Source of the DNA: an uncultured Candidatus Saccharibacteria bacterium
GTDB taxonomy: Bacteria > Patescibacteria > Saccharimonadia > Saccharimonadales > CAMLKC01
Direction: 5' to 3'
NCBI GenBank assembly: GCA_946479025.1
Contig: CAMLDM010000007.1
Location: forward strand, 1 to 33,901
Length of the DNA stretch: 33,901 nt
Of this stretch, positions 21,351-31,109 are shown piece after piece; positions within the stretch are counted from its first letter, which is position 1, and each line of letters begins with the position of its first letter. The notes under the pieces were generated by a model. The model worked only from the letters and a program-made list of their open reading frames with translations, searched no databases and had not been told where the DNA came from. Made by a program: the position numbers and the translations under genes.

Positions 21351-21972
21351 ATAACCTCACAATCGTTCCCAGCGTTATCGGGACGGAACTTCCCGGACCG
21401 TTCCAGCAGGCACGGATATGGAAATCGACGAATCCAGGACCGTTGCCGCCTACCGACGGCACCGCTTCGATCCATATACCATATGCCCGGCTTATGCTTG
21501 AATCGTCGTTATAAATAACCTGAGAAAACGGGGGCAAAGACGCATTATCAGGCGCTGACATTGACGGCGACGTGCTCCACACCGTCGCGGTACGGGCATC
21601 CAAAATGAATGGCTTCTGTCCCGGAACGGTACTTGGGCATACGACGCCACTTGTCTCACCAAATGCCGATGCTCCGTCGGCACCGAACCCCGTAGCTTTA
21701 TCCGTCATTTTTTTCCACTGCGCCGCCACGCCCGACACCGGACTACCCGAACCTTGATACGCCGCCACGTAGGCGTGATGAATGTAGCGGATAGCTTCCG
21801 CCTGCGCGTCGATCTGCTGGCGCACCAGCGTGATTTCAAGCGAGCGCTGCGCGGCCGCAGTTCCCTGGTTCATAATCGTAAGACTACCCACGGCAACCAT
21901 GGCAAAAATCGTAATAGCGAAAAGAACTTCGATGAGCGTGTCACCTTTTTGGCGGAAACAGATTAGTCGCAT
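21337..21972 (-). CDS. type IV minor prepilin (PilV/GspI-like)
   Basis: 211 residues. Prepilin signal RQKG then DTLIEVLFAITIF: cleavage after G10, but the first mature residue is Asp in place of the usual Phe, with Glu kept at position 5. Domain beyond residue 40 has few recognisable features. Overlaps the FimT-like gene by 10 nt and the PilW-like gene by 14 nt, so the four minor pilins form one tight operon. Confidence 0.75.
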   Translation of the reverse strand: MRLICFRQKGDTLIEVLFAITIFAMVAVGSLTIMNQGTAAAQRSLEITLVRQQIDAQAEAIRYIHHAYVAAYQGSGSPVSGVAAQWKKMTDKATGFGADGASAFGETSGVVCPSTVPGQKPFILDARTATVWSTSPSMSAPDNASLPPFSQVIYNDDSSISRAYGIWIEAVPSVGGNGPGFVDFHIRACWNGPGSSVPITLGTIVRLYEPR

Positions 21973-22703
21973 AGTTTACTACTTTCCAGCGGTATTTCGA
22001 TCGCGCTTTGATTCGTGGCAAATGCGTCAACCTGTACTGCCATCCGGTTTCCTACAAAAGAGCCCGCCTCGGCATCTACACACAAAACTTTCTGCTGCAT
22101 GTTACCTACCGATAACAAAGATGGCAAGTCGGTCTGCACGCCGTCGGCCGTAAATGTCATGACCGATCCGCTGAGCGGCGAACGGATAATGAGCAGTGTT
22201 ACCGGCATTGGCGTGGACGTCTTCTGCTTCACGACCCTGGAACCCCAGCTTACATCATTCGTTTCTACATCAAGCGGTGAAACACCGAGCGTGTAATTCG
22301 TCTGAAGCTCCTGTATGTCGCTCGGCGCCTCATCCGCTCCTGTTTTTCTAAAGCCAACGACATTGGAAGAAGTCAGTTTCGTGCCCGTGCCATCGAGCGT
22401 GACATACCGACCAAGTAAAACGCAGTCGCTCGTCCCGCGAGCTTGGCCGCCGGAAGGGCTTGTCTGCTCAACGCCGCTAAGGCTGTTGCACGACCAGTTT
22501 TTATCCCTGTCATTTGTGACGTTCGTCACTTCGCTGTATTGCTGCTGGATATAAGACTTGAGCGAGTTAACGCTGTCACGGTAGCGCTGCTGATTGATCG
22601 CGACTCCAGATCCCACTAAAATGGCCGCGGCAAGCACGCCCGTTACGGCTAAAAACAACATCGTTTCTATAACAGTAAAGCCGGTTTGTTTCATGATGCC
22701 CAT
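21963..22703 (-). CDS. type IV minor prepilin (FimT/GspH-like)
   Basis: 246 residues. Prepilin signal KQTG then FTVIETMLFLAVTGVLAA, cleavage after G8, Glu at position 5. First gene of the minor-pilin operon. Start ATG 22703 lies 8 nt after a perfect minus-strand TATAAT; the internal ATG three codons later is a possible alternative start. C-terminus is Cys-containing (ends SSKLCD). Confidence 0.8.
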   Translation of the reverse strand: MGIMKQTGFTVIETMLFLAVTGVLAAAILVGSGVAINQQRYRDSVNSLKSYIQQQYSEVTNVTNDRDKNWSCNSLSGVEQTSPSGGQARGTSDCVLLGRYVTLDGTGTKLTSSNVVGFRKTGADEAPSDIQELQTNYTLGVSPLDVETNDVSWGSRVVKQKTSTPMPVTLLIIRSPLSGSVMTFTADGVQTDLPSLLSVGNMQQKVLCVDAEAGSFVGNRMAVQVDAFATNQSAIEIPLESSKLCD

Positions 22704-22711
22704 TTGGGCTC

Positions 22712-22717
22712 ATTATA
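22712..22717 (-). promoter_or_regulatory. -10 box of the minor-pilin operon
   Basis: TATAAT on the minus strand, 8 nt before the ATG at 22703. The same spacing occurs at the M50 protease gene. No clear -35. Confidence 0.6.
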
Positions 22718-22752
22718 GCATAAGTGGTTTGCAGAAATAAGCCTGGCATGCT

Positions 22753-23631
22753 CTACAGAAGAACGGAGAAATACCAGTCGATGATCGGCTGTCCGAAGAG
22801 CGCCGCAATAGCGAAACCCGCAATAAGCAGCGGGCCGAACGGCACGTGGGATTTTCGTGTCACCTTGCCGGCAGCCATGCCAGGAATCACAATGAGGCAG
22901 CCGATGAGATTGGCCGCAAACAATGCAATAAATGCCGTCTGCCAGTCACCGAGTAGCAGCGCAAGTGCCAGGCCGAGCTTCACGTCGCCAAAACCGATCC
23001 ACTGCCCGCGCGACGCCACCCAGAGCACCAAATACAGACCACTCAGAATCGCAACCGCAGCCAACAGGCTTATGAGCGCCTCACCAACATTAAGCGAGCC
23101 AAGCACATGCACAATCGCCGCCACAACACCGAGACTAATCAGCGGAAAAACAATGACGTTCGGCAGCAAAAACCATTTGAGATCGTACGCGAAGAGCATC
23201 GCCAGAAGAACACCGGCGACCAACCAGATGAAAAACATCATAATTTGAGGTACGGTTTGTAGCGCCTCGGGCCACAGCAGATATGACCCTACGAAAAAAG
23301 CAGCAACGCCAAGCTCCATCAGCGGCTCAAACCAGCCGATTTTCTTGTGACAGTAACGGCATTTGCCCTTTGTGACCGCCCAGCTTACAAGCGGCAGCAA
23401 ATCATACCACGCCAACGTATGGCCGCAATGCAGACAGCGCGAGCGGTCGGTTGTGGCTGTTGATTTGGTAAGCGGCAGCAGCTGCTTATACTCACTTTCG
23501 CTCACCTTTTCACCTGCAGCCTTATCGGACTTTAATTGACGTGCCCGCAGCCGCCACACCTGCGCACCGGCAAAACTTCCCATACATAACCCTAGGATTG
23601 TCAGCCCCGCCAAAATAAGTATATATTCCAT
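22753..23631 (-). CDS. pilD: prepilin peptidase
   Basis: 292 residues using ATG 23631. A longer frame from 23745 would cover the pilA terminator and add residues unlike the family. From this start the protein opens with a membrane segment (MEYILILAGLTILGL), as expected. Zinc-type Cys pairs C66/C69 and C91/C94 lie in the cytoplasmic loop. Aspartyl protease residues are D150 (FAYDLK) and D216 (GFGDVK). About eight membrane segments in total. It cleaves the G/F site of the prepilins in this cluster and N-methylates them. A minus-strand TATGAT (23639-23644) is 7 nt before the start. Confidence 0.92.
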   Translation of the reverse strand: MEYILILAGLTILGLCMGSFAGAQVWRLRARQLKSDKAAGEKVSESEYKQLLPLTKSTATTDRSRCLHCGHTLAWYDLLPLVSWAVTKGKCRYCHKKIGWFEPLMELGVAAFFVGSYLLWPEALQTVPQIMMFFIWLVAGVLLAMLFAYDLKWFLLPNVIVFPLISLGVVAAIVHVLGSLNVGEALISLLAAVAILSGLYLVLWVASRGQWIGFGDVKLGLALALLLGDWQTAFIALFAANLIGCLIVIPGMAAGKVTRKSHVPFGPLLIAGFAIAALFGQPIIDWYFSVLL

Positions 23632-23638
23632 AAGCACT

Positions 23639-23644
23639 ATCATA
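23639..23644 (-). promoter_or_regulatory. -10 box of pilD
   Basis: TATGAT on the minus strand, 7 nt before ATG 23631 and just after the pilA terminator. The -35 is poor. Confidence 0.45.
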
Positions 23645-23664
23645 CCGTAAAAGCTGCTTAAAAG

Positions 23665-23688
23665 AAAAACCCGACTTGGAAAGTCGGG
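23665..23688 (-). terminator. pilA intrinsic terminator
   Basis: 8-bp GC-rich stem CCCGACTT/AAGTCGGG (23681-23688 with 23670-23677), 3-nt loop, then U5 on the minus strand. Separates pilA from pilD and supports the short pilD start. Confidence 0.9.
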
Positions 23689-23710
23689 ATTTTCGAGGTG
23701 GAATAGCCTG

Positions 23711-24175
23711 TTAGTTGCTTTCGCAGGCGATACCGCCGCCTTCAAGCTTCATTTGAAGCGCTACTTTGTTTGCGCCTTGGTTGGTCGTTACATTTTCACC
23801 GTCACAAATAGCGTGAGTCGTTTCGTAGATAAACGGCTGAGTAGAATCAAACGCTACACCAGTAGCAGCTGGACCAGCCTTAAAGACATACGCCGTGCCA
23901 GAAGGATCTTCGAAGGTGTCACCACCAGCCCTTAGGTAGCCATTTGCAAACGCATCCCAATCGGTCGGCAACTTGTTACGGTTGTTCGACTGGTAGTCGG
24001 TAATCCGGGTCATTGCCTTGCTGAGGTCTTGTTTGCGCTGCGTGTCACGCTGGGAGCGCTGCAACGCAGGAAGTGCGATAAATACCATCAAGAAAATCAA
24101 CGCAGCGATGGCAAGCACCAGCACGACCTCGATGATCGTGAAGCCTTTTTCTTTGTTTTTTTGTTGTGCGTTCAT
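23711..24175 (-). CDS. pilA: major type IV pilin
   Basis: 154 residues. Prepilin signal KEKG then FTIIEVVLVLAIAALIFLM, cleavage after G11, Glu at mature position 5. GspG/PilA-like short globular domain with a Cys pair near the C-terminus (C in HAICDG and C in IACESN). Called the major subunit because it has its own promoter and a strong terminator, unlike the minor pilins. Shine-Dalgarno AAGGTGG lies 9-10 nt before the ATG. Its leader contains a GCGT-TTT-ACGC hairpin. Confidence 0.85.
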   Translation of the reverse strand: MNAQQKNKEKGFTIIEVVLVLAIAALIFLMVFIALPALQRSQRDTQRKQDLSKAMTRITDYQSNNRNKLPTDWDAFANGYLRAGGDTFEDPSGTAYVFKAGPAATGVAFDSTQPFIYETTHAICDGENVTTNQGANKVALQMKLEGGGIACESN

Positions 24176-24233
24176 AAAATCTATTCCACCTTTCTATGAA
24201 CAATATTAGTGTGTGCGTAAAACGCTTACGTTA

Positions 24234-24263
24234 ATAGTAACCCACGCCCCATAGATTTGTCTA
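24234..24263 (-). promoter_or_regulatory. pilA promoter
   Basis: Minus-strand TAGACA (24258-24263) overlapping the pilC stop codon, 18-bp spacer, TACTAT (24234-24239). Gives pilA a transcript separate from the pilC operon, with a leader of about 50 nt. Confidence 0.65.
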
Positions 24264-25472
24264 GACATTGATTGTATTTACCAAACTATAGATCGGAAGC
24301 AGAATCGCGCCCACCATACCACCGGCGACCACTGCAAGAATCACCATGAGTACTGGCTCGATAGCGGTTGAGATGGCCTTGATTTCCTCATCGAGCTCGT
24401 CTTCGTATACCTGAGCAGCCTTCCCCATCATTTCGTCGATCTTACCGGATTGCTCACCGATTTTAATCATCTGCGGAATAAGCGGAAGAATGTATTCTTC
24501 AGGTTGCAGCGCGACGGAAAGCGCCTTACCGCCCTTTACTTTCTCGGCGGCCCGGTCGATACTTTTGGAGACGATCGAGTTGTTGACCGATTCACTGGTA
24601 ATGCGCAGCATGTCGAGCATCGCAACACCGGTAGAAAGCAGGGTTTGGCCCGTACGCGCCAGGCGCGCCATGTACAGCTTACGGAACATTTTGCCGAAAA
24701 TCGGCACGTTCAGCTTAAATGTGTCTTTAAACCTGATGCCATTTTCTGTCTTGAGGTACTGCAAGAAGAAATACAGGCCGATCCCGATTAAAATTACCAC
24801 GAGCCACCAAAATTTGGTAAAAAAGTTCGCCGTCGAAACCATTATTTGCGTCAGGAATGGCAATGATTTCTTGAGGTCGTGATAAAGCTTTTCCACCTGC
24901 GGCACGACTGTCACGAGCATGAAGATCATCACGCCAAAAATCACCAGCAGCACAATAATCGGATACGTCAGCGCGCCCTTAATCTTACTTATTGTAGCAG
25001 CATCTTTTTCCTGCTGGGTGGCGATGCGGCGCAGCGATTCGTCGAGCGTACCGGAAACCTCACCTGCGGCGATCAGGGCCAGAAATACCTTGTCGAATAC
25101 ATCTGGATGTTTGGAAAACGCATCGGAAAGCGATTTACCGCCCTCAACATCCGCAACGATATCCTCGACCACGCCTTGCAGCCGCTTGTTTTCAGTCTGC
25201 TCGAGCACTGTATGAAGGCTCTGCGCAAGCGGCAAGCCAGCGCCAATCAGCGTGGCGAGCTGCCTAGTGAAGACCACTTTGTCCTTGGTGGTAATACGTC
25301 CCGTAAGCCGGCCGATCAGGCTGCCGTTTTCGTCAACCTCCTGAATGTCGATCGGAGTAAACCCCTGGGAGATCAGCAGTTTGGCCGCCGAAGTCTCGGA
25401 ATCCGCCTGAACCGTTGCCTTGACCATTTTGTTGGTCGAGGTGTCTTTGGCTTGATAATTAAATTTCTTCAT
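24261..25472 (-). CDS. pilC: type IV pilus inner-membrane platform protein
   Basis: 403 residues, family length. Two GspF/PilC domains, about 65-190 and 265-390, each followed by membrane segments near 170-190, 218-240 and 375-400. N-terminal YQAKDTSTNKMVKATVQADSE is typical. PilC is the platform on which PilB/PilT act. Starts 1 nt after pilT (stop 25474). Confidence 0.95.
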   Translation of the reverse strand: MKKFNYQAKDTSTNKMVKATVQADSETSAAKLLISQGFTPIDIQEVDENGSLIGRLTGRITTKDKVVFTRQLATLIGAGLPLAQSLHTVLEQTENKRLQGVVEDIVADVEGGKSLSDAFSKHPDVFDKVFLALIAAGEVSGTLDESLRRIATQQEKDAATISKIKGALTYPIIVLLVIFGVMIFMLVTVVPQVEKLYHDLKKSLPFLTQIMVSTANFFTKFWWLVVILIGIGLYFFLQYLKTENGIRFKDTFKLNVPIFGKMFRKLYMARLARTGQTLLSTGVAMLDMLRITSESVNNSIVSKSIDRAAEKVKGGKALSVALQPEEYILPLIPQMIKIGEQSGKIDEMMGKAAQVYEDELDEEIKAISTAIEPVLMVILAVVAGGMVGAILLPIYSLVNTINV

Positions 25473-25473
25473 T

Positions 25474-26544
<1,071 letters not shown>

Positions 26545-26557
26545 GTTTCCACCCTTC

Positions 26558-28318
26558 TTATGCTGTATCTGATGTTACGCGGTTGACTTCTTCAAGTGTC
26601 GTGATGCCCTGCAAGGCCTTCAGGTATCCGTCTTGGCGCATTGTCACCATGCCTTGTTCCATCGCCTTTCGCTGGATATCGGCGCTCGTGGCGTGCGCTA
26701 CGATGAGTTTTTGGATTTCTTCGTTGACATCCATCACTTCGTACAGCCCGGCTCGGCCCGAGTATCCCCTTGGCGTCTGCGCGGTATCCCTACCCTTGAC
26801 TAAAGTATAAGCGCTTTGGCCTGCCAGGGGCAAGTCTTTATAGCCTAAATCCGCAGAAACACGCGCCACGTCGGCTTTCGTTTTTGGCAGCAGATGACCG
26901 ACGGTCGCCAGAATATTCTGCGTCTCAATCGGCGTTGACAGATACGCGTCACGCTTTGGCGCCACACGGCGCACCAGACGCTGACCGATAATCGTATTCA
27001 CGGTGCTGGCAATCAGGAACGGCTCGATATTCATATCAAGAAGGCGCGGCAGCACGCCGGCAGCCGAATTGGTGTGAAGCGTACTGAACACAAGGTGTCC
27101 GGTCAGCGCAGCCTGCACCGCCAGATTCGCCGTTTCTGCGTCACGGATCTCACCTACCATGATCACGTTCGGATCCTGGCGAAGAATCGAACGCAGTCCG
27201 GTTGCGAAAGTCAGCCCGACATCGGCATTCACCTGGATCTGGTTGACACCGTCCATTTTGTATTCAACCGGATCTTCAAGCGTGACAATATTAATACTGT
27301 CGTCTTTGATTTCTTTAATGAGCGCGTAGAGGCTGGTTGATTTACCGGAGCCCGTTGGACCAGAGGTCAAGATCATGCCGTTCGGCTTAAGAATACCCTT
27401 ACGAATTGCGCGAAGCGCCCGGCCGGCGTAGCCCATCTGCTCAATATCAAAGCTGCTGCCCGATTTATCAAGCAGACGAATGACAACTTGTTCACCCCAT
27501 ACCACCGGACTGATGGCGATACGAAGGTCCACTTCCTTAGCAGCGACCTTTACAGTAAACTGGCCGTCCTGCGGGATACGATGTTCATCGATTTTGAGGT
27601 TGGATAAAATTTTTATTCGGCTTACTAGTGCCGGCTCGATCGATTTTGGCAGCTGCATGATTTCACGAAGCACGCCGTCGACACGACAACGGATTTTAAG
27701 TGCCTTTTCCAGTGGCTCAATGTGCACGTCGGAGGCGCGGGATTTCACTGCATACTCCAAAATCGTGCTGAGTGCGCGGCTGATCGGCGAATCCTGGACA
27801 ATCGTTTTAATATCGCCTTCATTCGCCTTCGCCTCTTCCTGGGAAGCGACCGCTGCTACGTCGACACTGGAAAGATCAGTACGATATTGGTCGAGGACGT
27901 GACGTACGCCTGATTCGCTTGCCATGAAAACTTTTATCGGCCGCTGAATACGGTTTGCCAAGTAGTCGACCGCTTGCACGTTATTGGCGTCAATCATGGC
28001 GACGGCAAGGCGGTTCTGCACTTCGGCCAGCGGCACGGCCATGAACCTCTCGGCGATATCTTCCGGCAGCAGCGCCAGAACGTTTTGGTCAATAATGCTA
28101 TTGCTCAGGTTGACATATGGCACGCCAGAAACCTGGGCAATCACGTGCGTCAGCAACTCATCGTCAACAATTCCCTGCTCGGTAAGTACTGCAAACAGCG
28201 GCTTGTTCATCTTGGCGGCATCGTTTTCCGCCGCTTTTAATACGTCTTCCGAAACAAGCCCTTCTTCGGTAAGAAGCGCGGTCAGTTTTTCTTGGATGTC
28301 ACTCGTTAGAAGCGCCAT
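26558..28318 (-). CDS. pilB: type IV pilus extension ATPase
   Basis: 586 residues. N-terminal MshEN-like domain (about 1-150), then a GspE/PilB ATPase with Walker A at 320-328, IVTLEDPVEY, HTNSAA His box and Walker B VIMVGEIRD. The tetracysteine zinc site found in most PilB/GspE C-terminal linkers is absent: only C211 is present in the protein and the linker has no CxxC. It powers pilus assembly. 13 nt from pilT. Confidence 0.95.
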   Translation of the reverse strand: MALLTSDIQEKLTALLTEEGLVSEDVLKAAENDAAKMNKPLFAVLTEQGIVDDELLTHVIAQVSGVPYVNLSNSIIDQNVLALLPEDIAERFMAVPLAEVQNRLAVAMIDANNVQAVDYLANRIQRPIKVFMASESGVRHVLDQYRTDLSSVDVAAVASQEEAKANEGDIKTIVQDSPISRALSTILEYAVKSRASDVHIEPLEKALKIRCRVDGVLREIMQLPKSIEPALVSRIKILSNLKIDEHRIPQDGQFTVKVAAKEVDLRIAISPVVWGEQVVIRLLDKSGSSFDIEQMGYAGRALRAIRKGILKPNGMILTSGPTGSGKSTSLYALIKEIKDDSINIVTLEDPVEYKMDGVNQIQVNADVGLTFATGLRSILRQDPNVIMVGEIRDAETANLAVQAALTGHLVFSTLHTNSAAGVLPRLLDMNIEPFLIASTVNTIIGQRLVRRVAPKRDAYLSTPIETQNILATVGHLLPKTKADVARVSADLGYKDLPLAGQSAYTLVKGRDTAQTPRGYSGRAGLYEVMDVNEEIQKLIVAHATSADIQRKAMEQGMVTMRQDGYLKALQGITTLEEVNRVTSDTA

Positions 28319-28329
28319 AGATTACGCTC

Positions 28330-28566
28330 CTATTGCGCCGCCTGAGGGTGGTCACCGCCGATAATCACCTCAACCGTCGGGTTAATCGCATCTGAATTAA
28401 AGACTGACGGATCCGGTTTTTCCACGTCGGTAGAAATCGGATCGGCCGTCTTTACCGTGACCGATTCGTTCTGGACGTCACCGATAACCGCTTTCGCAAC
28501 GAAGTACGCAACAAGGATACTGATCGATGCGATAAGGATAATCATTGCTATGTCTGATCGTTTCAT
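28330..28566 (-). CDS. small single-pass membrane protein of the pilus cluster
   Basis: 78 residues: one membrane helix (about 6-29) and an acidic extracellular tail. It overlaps the PilO-like gene by 4 nt (ATGA) and is 11 nt from pilB, so it is translated with the pilus genes. It sits in the slot where PilP occurs in diderms, but no PilP signature (such as the lipobox) is seen. Function unknown. Confidence 0.65.
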   Translation of the reverse strand: MKRSDIAMIILIASISILVAYFVAKAVIGDVQNESVTVKTADPISTDVEKPDPSVFNSDAINPTVEVIIGGDHPQAAQ

Positions 28567-29276
28567 GGCTTTACCGCCTTATCTTTTAGTTCGACCGTCT
28601 TTGGCGGTTCATAGAACGCGTGGCCATCTACGGTGAGAATGAGCTTAGTTCCCTGAGTTTCAATCGACAGCGCCGTAATGTCTATCGCCCGGATGGAGCG
28701 CTCGAGTTTTTTTAGCAGGCTCTTGAGCACGCTTGCGTTCTTTGCGCCCGTACTCACGGCAAAACGGAAGGTAATCTCGTTGCCGCTGCCAGCCTGAGCG
28801 TCTGAGGTCGCACTTGTTGAGGCGTCTTGGATATTAGCATCTGTCTGCGACTCAACTCCCGCGACCGGATCCACATTAAGCGACTCGATGGTAAGCGCCG
28901 GATCGTTCAGGAATTTTTCCTGCAAAGACGAGCCGAGCGCCGACGAGTTTGCCTCGGCTGGAAGCGCATCAAGCACCACCTGGATTGGCTGGTCTTCACC
29001 CGAGGTCATAGAAGATTTCAGCGCCTCGTTTGTGTTAAGAACGCGGATTTCATCCTTCAGATCTCCTGCGACTTTGTTGTTCTGAGTAAGTATCGAAGCC
29101 GTCTTGGCTTTTTCGCCAAGCACCTTTTCATTGAACCACGCCTTTTGGAGCAAAAACAACGACACAACGATAGCGATGCCAACAACCGCAGACACTACCG
29201 CCACCCAGATAAACATCATGCGGTTGGCGTTGGCGATTTGTTGGCGCTTCCGAAGCGCTACATCTTGTACTGCCAT
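28563..29276 (-). CDS. pilO: PilO-like pilus assembly protein
   Basis: 237 residues from ATG 29276, which has GGAGGGG upstream; the longer frame to 29351 would overlap pilN and lacks a ribosome site. Short cytoplasmic part, membrane segment about 24-48, then coiled coil and a ferredoxin-like domain with a long Ser/Ala linker. Sequence conservation with PilO is weak, so the call leans on position after pilN. PilN/PilO pair connects PilM to the platform. Confidence 0.75.
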   Translation of the reverse strand: MAVQDVALRKRQQIANANRMMFIWVAVVSAVVGIAIVVSLFLLQKAWFNEKVLGEKAKTASILTQNNKVAGDLKDEIRVLNTNEALKSSMTSGEDQPIQVVLDALPAEANSSALGSSLQEKFLNDPALTIESLNVDPVAGVESQTDANIQDASTSATSDAQAGSGNEITFRFAVSTGAKNASVLKSLLKKLERSIRAIDITALSIETQGTKLILTVDGHAFYEPPKTVELKDKAVKP

Positions 29277-29277
29277 A

Positions 29278-30000
29278 TTAATTCCCCTCCGCATCTGCTG
29301 CTTTTTGCGCGAATAAACTCTGTGGCACACCCTGGAATGAGTCGGTCGCATTCGTCCGGTTCGGCGCGACGATCATGGCGTTCTCCGCCGTCCTGGAGAA
29401 GAGCTGCTCAGGATACGTAAACGTTAGCGTAAACCGCAACACTTTCGCACCCGCGGCGTTCTCGCCGTAACTTCGGTCGGTGTCGCTCATGTCGCTCGCA
29501 AGCGGAACGGATTGCGTTTCACCGTCTTCGGTAAATTTGAGCGTCGTTGCGTTGATCGTCTTTTTGAAAACGTCGAGTGCCGGGTAGCCGTTAACCGCCT
29601 GTGCCTCGATCTTTATCGTGGAAGCTTCCGAGTCGAGCGATAGATTGGTAATAGAGATGGCGTTCGGCGCTGGCGGATTGATCGTCGAAAGAATATCGAA
29701 AATACGCGAGTCGATATTCTTACCGTTGTGCATATCCGGTAGCTTGGCGAGCTGATTTTGAATCGTCAAAGTATTGGAGATATCTTCTACCTGTGAAAGC
29801 TTCTGACTTTCGTTTTTGATCGTATTGTCGCTGAGCACACCGCGAGCCGTCTGTACTACAAACACCCAGAACGCCAAGGCAACTACCACGCCGACGGCGA
29901 TCATGCCAACGAGAATTGCCAATGAGATAACACCGGCGCGAACGCGCTGTGCGGTCAGCAACTCCTGCTTTACGTCAGGGACGAGGTTGATTTCAATCAT
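29278..30000 (-). CDS. pilN: PilN pilus assembly protein
   Basis: 240 residues. The N-terminus MIEINLVP is the conserved PilN motif that docks on PilM. One membrane helix about 25-50, then an extracellular ferredoxin-like domain. Overlaps pilM by 4 nt (ATGA), ends 1 nt before pilO start. Confidence 0.9.
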   Translation of the reverse strand: MIEINLVPDVKQELLTAQRVRAGVISLAILVGMIAVGVVVALAFWVFVVQTARGVLSDNTIKNESQKLSQVEDISNTLTIQNQLAKLPDMHNGKNIDSRIFDILSTINPPAPNAISITNLSLDSEASTIKIEAQAVNGYPALDVFKKTINATTLKFTEDGETQSVPLASDMSDTDRSYGENAAGAKVLRFTLTFTYPEQLFSRTAENAMIVAPNRTNATDSFQGVPQSLFAQKAADAEGN

Positions 30001-31046
30001 CGCTTGTTACTCCTCTCGGCAAGACCAACGGCCGTCGCAAATTCGGTTGCGATTGCCGCCAGTTGCTGCTGATCACCCTGACTAACGCGAACTTTTTGCC
30101 AAGGATTTGCCTGGGCTGAGTTAACTCCGGTTTTCGCCGTGACATATTCACCGAATTTCGGAACGACACTCGCATACCCCGAAAGCAAGATGCCGCCGAC
30201 CGGTGTATTCGGGTAGCGCGTCTGAAAGAACTTGATCGACTTCGTGAGCTCGGCCGCGAACCCTTCAAGTACGTTCTCGACGGCGTGGTAGACCTGCCCC
30301 TCGAGACGATCCGGTGCCAGGCCGAACTTCAAAATAAACTGGCGAGCTTGATCTTCTTGGACATTCAGATTTTGCACGGCAGCCTTTACCAGCGAGTACA
30401 GACCCGTTGGAATCGTGCGCACCAAACGTGGCGCATCACCATACGTAACGACCAGATTAGTTGAAAGCTCGCCAACGTCGATAATGAGGCGCGCATCCTG
30501 AACGCCAGACGGCAACAGTGCGCGAACCATTGCGATCGGGTCAGGCTCGGAGGCGATAACATTCAACCCAAGCCCCTCAATAAACTCAAGACGCTCCTCG
30601 GCGTAGCTGTTGGCCGTACTTGCAAGCAACACCTCTTGCTGCTTCGGGTCGTGTGCGGACTGACCAAGCAAAACCCAATCTACCTTAGCTTCGTCAACCG
30701 CCATCGGAATGTACTGGTCTATCTGGTACTTAATCGTACTGCGAAGTTCGGCCTCCGGCATGGTCGGGACATCAATAACGGTGGTAAAAGTCTTTTGTGA
30801 CGGCAACCCGATCACGACGTTTTTCGTTTTGATACCGCTCTGCCCTACGGCGGTCATAATTATCTCGCCAAGGCGATGCTCAGACTCTTTTGAGTTGGCA
30901 CTCGTCGTCTTTAAGTCGACCGGCGCGTACCCATAGTGAAGAAGCGACCAGCTGTCCGGCCCACTGCTTGATAATTGCACGACGCGTACCGCATTGGTAC
31001 CGATATCAAGTGCAAAGAAGTCGCCCACGCCTTTTAGTAATGCCAT
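29997..31046 (-). CDS. pilM: PilM actin-like pilus assembly protein
   Basis: 349 residues from ATG 31046. An ATG at 31058 lies inside the -10 box, so transcription could not include it. Actin-like fold: ALDIGTNAVRVVQLS (phosphate-1 region), NVVIGLPSQ, LIIDVGELSTNLVV (phosphate-2). First gene of the pilM-N-O-78aa-pilB-T-C operon. PilM is the cytoplasmic ring partner of PilN. Confidence 0.93.
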   Translation of the reverse strand: MALLKGVGDFFALDIGTNAVRVVQLSSSGPDSWSLLHYGYAPVDLKTTSANSKESEHRLGEIIMTAVGQSGIKTKNVVIGLPSQKTFTTVIDVPTMPEAELRSTIKYQIDQYIPMAVDEAKVDWVLLGQSAHDPKQQEVLLASTANSYAEERLEFIEGLGLNVIASEPDPIAMVRALLPSGVQDARLIIDVGELSTNLVVTYGDAPRLVRTIPTGLYSLVKAAVQNLNVQEDQARQFILKFGLAPDRLEGQVYHAVENVLEGFAAELTKSIKFFQTRYPNTPVGGILLSGYASVVPKFGEYVTAKTGVNSAQANPWQKVRVSQGDQQQLAAIATEFATAVGLAERSNKR

Positions 31047-31056
31047 ATTGCCTCTC

Positions 31057-31086
31057 ATTATACATAAGCATCATAAGATCTGGCAA
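31057..31086 (-). promoter_or_regulatory. pilM operon promoter
   Basis: Minus-strand TTGCCA (31081-31086), 18-bp spacer, TATAAT (31057-31062), 10 nt before ATG 31046. Leader is about 4 nt. Confidence 0.75.
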
Positions 31087-31109
31087 GGTCTTTGCGGTAA
31101 AAAGTTTAT

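Noticed and set aside
23632..23745. Longer start for pilD at 23745
   Set aside because: It would cover the pilA terminator and overlap pilA, and adds a non-family N-terminus.
31047..31058. Start of pilM at 31058
   Set aside because: That ATG is part of the TATAATG of the promoter, so it would not be transcribed.
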